A DNA stretch of 64,000 nucleotides, from assembly GCF_003932715.1 (NCBI RefSeq), contig NZ_CP020700.1:4610501-4674500 (forward strand), in the 5' to 3' direction. Below, piece by piece: positions 56,008-61,414 of the stretch. Made by a program: the position numbers and the translations under genes. The notes beneath the pieces were generated by a model that was given only the letters and a program-made list of their open reading frames with translations, had not been told where the DNA came from and ran no database searches. How positions within the stretch are numbered: the first letter of the stretch is position 1; each line of letters begins with the position of its first letter. This DNA comes from Streptomyces tsukubensis (GTDB lineage Bacteria > Actinomycetota > Actinomycetes > Streptomycetales > Streptomycetaceae).

Positions 56008-56724
56008 CTACTTGGCGTACGGGACGTTGAGTGAGGGGTAGGTGAGGGCGGCGAATCCGGCGACCCGGAAGATTTCGTTGCCGGTGGCGGTGAGCCAGTT
56101 CATGAAGACGTCGTCCCTGGAGGGGCCGTTGGCGTACACGGCCGCGTCGCCGCCCGTCTGGAGCGCGTACCACTGATCCACGATCAGACAGTCCACTCCC
56201 CAGGTGCTCGGGTCGGCGGCGTTGCTGCCGGGGTCCCGGTTCACGACGGTGATGGCGTGTCCACGGGCGGTGACGCCGTTGGGGGTCATGCCGAACCACT
56301 CCACGGGCGTGTTCTTGGGCAGGGGCGTGTTCCTGCCCACCAGCATGGCGATGGTGGCGCAGGTGAAGCCTTCGCAGTACGAGTAGAAGGCGGCGCCCTT
56401 GGCTCTGTTCGCGCCCCATTCGAGATAGCCCGCGGTCACGTCCTCCAGCGTGTTCTGGTTGGGCTGGTACCGGGCGCCGACCCCGGTCGGCGGTGATGCC
56501 AGCCTGCGGAAGTCGGCCAGACCGAACTGGACCTTGGCCTCTTCCACGGCCAAGGAGCCGCTGCCGGTGGGCCGGCCTATGCCGGACGCGTTGATCTCCG
56601 GCCAGGCGTTGGCGACGAACACGCCCTGGGCCGCGGTGTTGGGGAAGTTCAGGGGGCCGAAGCCCTGGTTCGGGGCGAGGGCGGAACGGGAGATGCGCTG
56701 GTTGATCTGGTCGTTCAACGGCAT
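56008..56724 (-). CDS. Hypothetical protein with possible papain-like triad
   Basis: 238 residues with no signal peptide. The ATG at 56724 has GGAG 9 nt upstream; a longer in-frame TTG start is less likely. The order Cys in FYSYCEGFTCATIAML (~125), His in TARGHAITVVNRD (~165) and Asp in CLIVDQWYAL (~185) fits a C-H-D papain-like/YopT-type hydrolase or toxin fold. This is inference from spacing and local motifs only. The N-terminus is Asn/Pro-rich and has no membrane segment. No immunity-like neighbour is evident. Confidence 0.65.
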   Translation of the reverse strand: MPLNDQINQRISRSALAPNQGFGPLNFPNTAAQGVFVANAWPEINASGIGRPTGSGSLAVEEAKVQFGLADFRRLASPPTGVGARYQPNQNTLEDVTAGYLEWGANRAKGAAFYSYCEGFTCATIAMLVGRNTPLPKNTPVEWFGMTPNGVTARGHAITVVNRDPGSNAADPSTWGVDCLIVDQWYALQTGGDAAVYANGPSRDDVFMNWLTATGNEIFRVAGFAALTYPSLNVPYAK

Positions 56725-56994
56725 CCGGAGGGTCTCCGATTCGTCGTACGCCCGCCCGGCCCGCCCGGACGGCGCGAAGTCCAACCCACTTTCGTCGACT
56801 CCGCACCGGTTCGGGCCCGGTTACCGGATGATCCGCCGCAACTCCGTCCCGGGGCGGCAGGGCCCGGGACGGACTGCGCGCACAGGATCCGTTTCCGGTG
56901 CTCCCGTCCGGTACGTGAAACGGCCCGGGCGCCCCGGAACGGCATCGGGCGCGGGGTGCGCCGCCGCACACCCCGCGCCCGTACGGTCAGCGGA

Positions 56995-57939
56995 TCAGCA
57001 GTAGAGGTTGCTGCCGGTGGGCACGCCGAGGAGCTGGGTGAAGCGGGTGTAGTTGTTCACCCGGCTCTGCACCTGCGCAGGGTTGCCGCCGTTGCACTCC
57101 AGCGAGCCGTTGATGGACCGGATCGTCTGGCCGAACCCGGCGCCGTTCACCATCGCGGCGTGACCGGTCATCGTGCCCGGGCCGGACTGGGTGTTCCAGT
57201 ACCAGAGGGCGGTCTTCCAGGCGACGGCCGCGTCGGTCTGGACGAGCGACGGGTTCTGGAGGAGGTTGATGCCGAGCGCGTCACCGGCGGCCTTGTAGTT
57301 GAAGTTCCAGCTCAGCTGGATGGGCCCGCGGCCGTAGTACGCGGCCTGACCGGCGGGGCAGCCGTAGGGCTGGTTGCGGTCGCAGTAGTGCGGGTAGTTC
57401 GCGGTGTTCTGCTCCACGATGTAGTAGAGCCCGCCGGTCTCGTGGCTGATGTTGGCGAGGAAGGCCGCGGCCTCCTGCTTCTTGAGCGTGTCACTGCCGG
57501 TGTTGGCGAAGGCCGGGTAGGCGCTGAGCGCGGCCGTCAGACCGGAGTAGGTGTAGAAGGGGTTCCGGTTCGGGAACATCTGGTTGAACTGGGCCTCGGT
57601 GACGACGAAGGGCCCGGGCTCACCGGGGTTCTCGTTGCCGGGGCTACAGGTGTGCGGGTTCCAGAACCAGGTGCTGACGGTCGGGTCGTAGCCGGGGTTC
57701 GCGTGCTCCGCGATGTAGTAGTTGCCGTCCCGGTACTTCACGATGGCGCCGACGTTGTAGTAGGTGCCCTGCTGCCAGTTGGGGGCGGTGGTACACGCGT
57801 CGGCAGCGGCTGTTGTCTTCGCCTTGGGGGTCGCGGCGGCCGCACTGTTCGGTACGAGTCCGATGGTGACCAGGCCCGCGGTGGCGGTGACGGCGACGAC
57901 GAGCGCCTTGAGGCGGTCGCGGGTGCGTTGGGCAAGCAC
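56995..57939 (-). CDS. Secreted GH19 chitinase with chitin-binding domain
   Basis: 314 residues. A Sec signal peptide (basic start RTRDRLK, hydrophobic VVAVTATAGLVTIGLVP, AAA cleavage region) is followed by a CBM5/12-type chitin-binding domain (WQQGTYYNVGAIVKYRDGNY ... STWFWNPHTC). The GH19 catalytic domain has its general-acid Glu in ISHETGGLYYI, the YYGRGPIQLSW motif and VNNYTRFTQLLGV. Hydrolyses chitin outside the cell and may attack fungi. GTG at 57939 with GGAGGA 8 nt upstream; upstream codons are not needed. A DasR-type site lies ~130 bp upstream. Confidence 0.95.
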   Translation of the reverse strand: MLAQRTRDRLKALVVAVTATAGLVTIGLVPNSAAAATPKAKTTAAADACTTAPNWQQGTYYNVGAIVKYRDGNYYIAEHANPGYDPTVSTWFWNPHTCSPGNENPGEPGPFVVTEAQFNQMFPNRNPFYTYSGLTAALSAYPAFANTGSDTLKKQEAAAFLANISHETGGLYYIVEQNTANYPHYCDRNQPYGCPAGQAAYYGRGPIQLSWNFNYKAAGDALGINLLQNPSLVQTDAAVAWKTALWYWNTQSGPGTMTGHAAMVNGAGFGQTIRSINGSLECNGGNPAQVQSRVNNYTRFTQLLGVPTGSNLYC

Positions 57940-58067
57940 GAGTAGTCCTCCTCCGTGCTTCAACGGCCGGGCACGGAACGGAGCGTGGGGGCTCGTGGGG
58001 GTTCCGGTTCGGCCGTGGTGTGGGGGTAGTTTCCCCCTCACTGAACCGCTCGGGGCGGGCCCGCGTC

Positions 58068-58082
58068 AAGGTATAGACCAAT
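58068..58082. promoter_or_regulatory. DasR-responsive element (dre) of the chitinase gene
   Basis: On the minus strand ATTGGTCTATACCTT, close to the palindromic dre consensus around TGGTCTAGACCA. A TTGACG-like -35 follows directly, so DasR would block the promoter until N-acetylglucosamine derivatives release it. Confidence 0.82.
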
Positions 58083-58103
58083 CGAATGTCCCGCGGGGGA
58101 AGG

Positions 58104-58295
58104 TCAGTTGGACGCGTCCCGGGCGGTGGCGACGAAGGCTCTCCAGGTGGCGGGGGTGACGGTGAGAACGGGGCCGTCGGTGACCTTGGAGTCGCGGATG
58201 TGGATGGCGGAGGGCTCAGTGGCCACTTCGACGCAGACCTCGCCCGGCTCTTCGGTGCTGTAGCTGGACTTGAACCACTTGAGTGCCGCGCTCAT
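58104..58295 (-). CDS. DUF397 protein
   Basis: 63 residues of the DUF397 family: FKSSYSTEEPGEVCVEVATE, IHIRDSKVTDGPVLTVTPAT and WRAFVATA are its conserved blocks. These small proteins are encoded beside WhiJ-like regulators in Streptomyces and are thought to act with them in development. The ATG overlaps the stop of the regulator (ATGA). Confidence 0.95.
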   Translation of the reverse strand: MSAALKWFKSSYSTEEPGEVCVEVATEPSAIHIRDSKVTDGPVLTVTPATWRAFVATARDASN

Positions 58296-59116
58296 TGCTC
58301 TCCCAGTAGACGATCCAACAGGTGTTTGGTTTCAACCAGGTTGAGGGCCTGCGTCCGCAGCATCGCATACTTCTGGGACAGGATGCTGATCTGATCCGGG
58401 CTGCGGAGGATCTGGCTCCGACCGTGCCCGTCGGCGTAGGCGAGCTGCTGATGTTCGGGGGTTTCGACTAAGACGAATGGGCCGCTGTGGCCCGCGTGTC
58501 CAGTAGTGCCGAGTGGCATGACCTGAATGCTGATACCCGGCAGGTCCGCGCAGGCCCGAATGTGACGCAGTGTCTCCGCGTGGACGCTGCTGCCCCCGAG
58601 CCTCTCCATGAGCACGACTTCGGTGAAGATGAAACTGATCGTGGTCGGGTTGTCCCGATGCAGGATGTCCTGGCGGCTGATGCGCCGGGCCACCAGCCTT
58701 TCGACCTCGTCTGTGGAGTAGGCGGGGACGCGACACAGGTAGACCGCACGGGCGTACTCGGGCGTCTGTAGCAGCCCTGGCAGTACTTGGTTCTCGTAGA
58801 ACGAGAGGGCTAGCGCTTCCCTCTCCATGTCCAGATACTGTTCGGCGTGTGCCGGGATCATGTCGATCTCCGGCATGTTCTGCACTGCGACGACCAGCGC
58901 GCCTTTGGTGCCAAGAAGCTCGTCCAGTCTCTCGGCGTAGTCGAGCTTCAACGCCCGGCGACCCTGTTCGATCGACGCCACTGTCTCCAGGCTGATGCCG
59001 AGGTGCTCGGCGAGCTGCTCCTGCGTCAGGTGGGCGGCCTTGCGGAACAACGCCACTTGTTTGCCGACGAGCATGAGCGCGGACGCATTTCTCCGCTGCT
59101 GTTTCCTTGTGTACAT
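58292..59116 (-). CDS. WhiJ-like XRE-family regulator (HTH plus DUF5753)
   Basis: 274 residues. The N-terminal XRE helix-turn-helix is LTQEQLAEHLGISLETVASIEQG (residues ~30-52 in two helices), followed by the DUF5753 ligand-like domain (YENQVLPGLLQTPEYARAV, RLGGSSVHAETLRHI). This pairing is the WhiJ family, often involved in development and antibiotic production. It overlaps DUF397 downstream and faces an ATPase-type anti-sigma gene upstream, the AbaA/WhiJ-like trio. Two perfect inverted repeats lie in the divergent promoter. Confidence 0.94.
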   Translation of the reverse strand: MYTRKQQRRNASALMLVGKQVALFRKAAHLTQEQLAEHLGISLETVASIEQGRRALKLDYAERLDELLGTKGALVVAVQNMPEIDMIPAHAEQYLDMEREALALSFYENQVLPGLLQTPEYARAVYLCRVPAYSTDEVERLVARRISRQDILHRDNPTTISFIFTEVVLMERLGGSSVHAETLRHIRACADLPGISIQVMPLGTTGHAGHSGPFVLVETPEHQQLAYADGHGRSQILRSPDQISILSQKYAMLRTQALNLVETKHLLDRLLGEQ

Positions 59117-59125
59117 ACCTCATCA

Positions 59126-59148
59126 ACTCCCCTACCCATGAGGGGAGT
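59126..59148. promoter_or_regulatory. Perfect inverted repeat 1
   Basis: ACTCCCCT-N7-AGGGGAGT, 10 nt before the WhiJ-like start. Confidence 0.7.
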
Positions 59149-59160
59149 CACGCCCTGCGT

Positions 59161-59185
59161 ACCCGTACAAATGAAATGTACGGGT
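59161..59185. promoter_or_regulatory. Perfect inverted repeat 2
   Basis: ACCCGTACA-N7-TGTACGGGT, between the two divergent genes; its centre is 36 bp from that of the first repeat. Confidence 0.7.
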
Positions 59186-59229
59186 GGACCCACTGCATTC
59201 CGGGGTCCACCGGCCGCCACGATCCCGCC

Positions 59230-59670
59230 ATGAACGTGCTCTTCCCGCCCCCCTCCTTCCCCGTCCTCCGCGAGCGCTTCTACCCCCGCGCCCGCCAGAC
59301 GGTCCCCGCCGCCCGGGAGTTCGTCCGCAGTGTCGTACGGGACTGGGTGCCGGCCGCCCGGCTCGACGACGTCCTTGTCTGTGTCAGCGAGCTGACCACC
59401 AATGCCGTACGGCACGGCGTACCGCCCGGCCGGGGCTACCGGATCCGGATCTGCCGCTTCCCGGACGGACTGCTGCGGATCGAAGTCCACGACAGCGGTG
59501 ACGGCTTTGCGCTCCCTCCCGTCCCGGCGCCCGCCGGGGACGCCGACGAGGAGTCCGGGCGGGGGCTGCTGATCGTGGATGCCCTCGCGGACAAGTGGGG
59601 CGTCGGTGAGCGGCTGCCGGGGAAGGTCGTGTGGTGCGAGTTCGCCGCGGGTGTCAGCGGCGCGGGGTGA
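59230..59670 (+). CDS. ATP-binding anti-sigma-type protein (HATPase)
   Basis: 146 residues of the RsbW/SpoIIAB-like GHKL ATPase family. N-box at LDDVLVCVSELTTNAVRHG (~51-70), G1 box IEVHDSGDGF (~96-105), G2 GRGLLIVDALADKWGV. No kinase-substrate or receiver domain. Such short ATPases are abundant in Streptomyces; with a WhiJ-like regulator and DUF397 next to it, it is likely part of the same regulatory trio. The last 17 nt overlap the 3' end of the convergent gene. Confidence 0.9.
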   Translation: MNVLFPPPSFPVLRERFYPRARQTVPAAREFVRSVVRDWVPAARLDDVLVCVSELTTNAVRHGVPPGRGYRIRICRFPDGLLRIEVHDSGDGFALPPVPAPAGDADEESGRGLLIVDALADKWGVGERLPGKVVWCEFAAGVSGAG

Positions 59671-60529
59671 GCAGGTCGGGCAGGCGGGTGAGGCCGTCCG
59701 CGCCGTAGCCCTCCTCGACCGCGCGGTTGATCAGACGCTCCAGCGGCTGGAAGAACTCCGTCGGGATGCCCTCGTCGGAGAGGGTGTTCAGCAGGTTGGG
59801 CAGGGCGGCCTGGTTCACGGCGAGGCTTGAGACGTCGGTGAGGTGCTCGCCGGTGTCCAGGGCCTCCGCTTCGTCGGTGATGAACAGCGCCATGGCGTTG
59901 AGCCACTCCCGCAGGGGGTCCGCGAGGTCTTTCGCGGGGATGCCGGCCGCCTTGGCCAGGGCGAAGGCGTGCATGGTGCCGATGCCCATGCCGTACATGC
60001 CGATGAGGAGGGCGAAGTCGTACAGGGCGGCCCGCCCCGCGTCCTCACCGACGTAGCGTGCGCCGCCCAGCGCGCCGAAGGTGCCCTCGTACTCCTCGAA
60101 CGCCTTCGGGTCGCCGCTGTAGAAGACGTACGCGTCCGGCCCGGCGATCATCTGCGGGCTCGCCATGATCCCGCCGTCCAGGTAGCGCGCACCGTGCCCG
60201 GCGGCCCAGGCGGCCAGTTCACGGCCCTGGGCGGGGGTCCCGTTGGTGAGGTTGGCGATCGTAAGGCCGCGGAGGCTCCCGGCAACGGGCTCCAGGATGC
60301 CGCGGACGTTGTCGTTGGTGGTCAGGCAGAGAACGAGGAGTTCGCTCGCGCCCACCGCCCCGGCGACGTCCGCGGCGGGCTCCGCGCCCTGGGCCACCAG
60401 CGGACCGGTCTTTGCGGCGGTGCGGTTCCAGACGGTCACCGGATGCCCGGCCTTCAGAAAGGCGGCGGCGAGGGCCGAGCCCATCATGCCGAGACCCAGG
60501 ACGGAGACGGCGGGCTTGGCGACAGACAT
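59654..60529 (-). CDS. NADPH-dependent imine-reductase-like oxidoreductase
   Basis: 291 residues of the beta-hydroxyacid-dehydrogenase/imine-reductase superfamily. The Rossmann motif is VSVLGLGMMGSALAAAFLKAGH (8-29), with WNRTAAKT selecting NADPH. The conserved ANLTNGTPAQGREL (~93-106) and GIMASPQMI are typical of imine reductases; in them the Lys of hydroxyacid dehydrogenases is replaced, and here the position reads in DFALLIGMYGM with an Asp. The Asp is one of the known imine-reductase alternatives. Substrate is unknown. Convergent overlap of 17 nt with the ATPase gene. Confidence 0.88.
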   Translation of the reverse strand: MSVAKPAVSVLGLGMMGSALAAAFLKAGHPVTVWNRTAAKTGPLVAQGAEPAADVAGAVGASELLVLCLTTNDNVRGILEPVAGSLRGLTIANLTNGTPAQGRELAAWAAGHGARYLDGGIMASPQMIAGPDAYVFYSGDPKAFEEYEGTFGALGGARYVGEDAGRAALYDFALLIGMYGMGIGTMHAFALAKAAGIPAKDLADPLREWLNAMALFITDEAEALDTGEHLTDVSSLAVNQAALPNLLNTLSDEGIPTEFFQPLERLINRAVEEGYGADGLTRLPDLLTPRR

Positions 60530-60609
60530 AAGGGTGCTCCCTGGGAAAGTGAGGTGGAGGGGGTTCCTGATCGGAGGACTCCATTCTCGAATTCCGGAAG
60601 GGCCTTCAC

Positions 60610-60636
60610 AAGTACCGACTAATTAGTGGGCTACTT
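60610..60636. promoter_or_regulatory. Candidate operator of the imine-reductase-like gene
   Basis: ACTAATTAGT (60618-60627) is a perfect AT-rich palindrome within an imperfect longer repeat (AAGTACC...GGCTACTT). The shape resembles HxlR-type operators. Confidence 0.55.
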
Positions 60637-60684
60637 ACCGAAAGGTGAGTAACGGGCCGCGGGAGCACCAGCCGAGAGGTCCGT

Positions 60685-61326
60685 TCAGTCCCGGGCGCCC
60701 TCCCCTTGGTCGGGGCCTGCGGTTACCGTCCGGGTGGACCCGTCGGCATCGGAGGACTGCACCGGGAGCCGTACCGCGATGAGATCACCGACGCCCGCGA
60801 CCTCGTTCAGCGCGTCGGCCAGTGCCAGCATCACCCGCCGTACCGCTTCGATCTCCTTGCGCAGCTCGGCGGCCCGGTCCCAGCGGCGTTCGTGCGAGAC
60901 GGGGTCGACGTGCTCGGAGCGGAGGTTCTCATGCGCCGCGAGGAGGGGGTGCCACTTGCTGAGCAGCGGGCGTACGCAGAGATTGAGCACGGTGACCGCG
61001 AGCGCCCCGAACGTCACCTGGCCCGCCGGGACCCGGGGTGCGACCGCCGGACCGTAACGGCGCAGGATGTCCCGTGTCGTACCGAAGACGGTGTACAGGG
61101 ACGACAGCGCCTCCCGCAGCAGGCCTTCGTCCTCCTTGAGTTCGACGACGGAGATCCGGGTGGCCAGCTCGACGTACAGCTCCCAGGCCGCGTCGCGTTC
61201 GGCCTCATCCGGCTCCCAGACCCCTGATATCTCGCCCACCAGCGGGATCGCCAGCTTCACGCTGATCTGACGGGGTACGAAGGCGCTGCTCCGGCCCCCT
61301 CCGGTCCGCCTCTGCCTCTGACGCAT
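60685..61326 (-). CDS. Conserved hypothetical protein, divergent from TIR-WD40
   Basis: 213 residues, mostly alpha-helical, no membrane segment. Notable blocks: FVPRQISVKLAIPLVGEISG, WELYVELATRISVVELKED and LSSLYTVFGTTRDILRRYGP, which I recall seeing in Streptomyces proteins of unknown function. ATG at 61326 with GGGAAGG 9 nt upstream; an in-frame start at 61359 is less likely. It shares an 88-nt divergent promoter with the TIR-WD40 gene, so the two may be functionally linked. I cannot name it. Confidence 0.75.
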   Translation of the reverse strand: MRQRQRRTGGGRSSAFVPRQISVKLAIPLVGEISGVWEPDEAERDAAWELYVELATRISVVELKEDEGLLREALSSLYTVFGTTRDILRRYGPAVAPRVPAGQVTFGALAVTVLNLCVRPLLSKWHPLLAAHENLRSEHVDPVSHERRWDRAAELRKEIEAVRRVMLALADALNEVAGVGDLIAVRLPVQSSDADGSTRTVTAGPDQGEGARD

Positions 61327-61375
61327 ATCCACAACCTTCCCTGCGGCCGAACATGGCATGTCACTCTATGAGTTG

Positions 61376-61388
61376 GTGCGAGTCGCAC
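61376..61388. promoter_or_regulatory. Palindrome in the TIR-WD40 divergent promoter
   Basis: GTGCGA-G-TCGCAC, 6-bp perfect arms, between the two divergent genes. A possible operator. Confidence 0.45.
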
Positions 61389-61414
61389 AAGTGCAGTCCA
61401 TGCCGGGGGGATGG

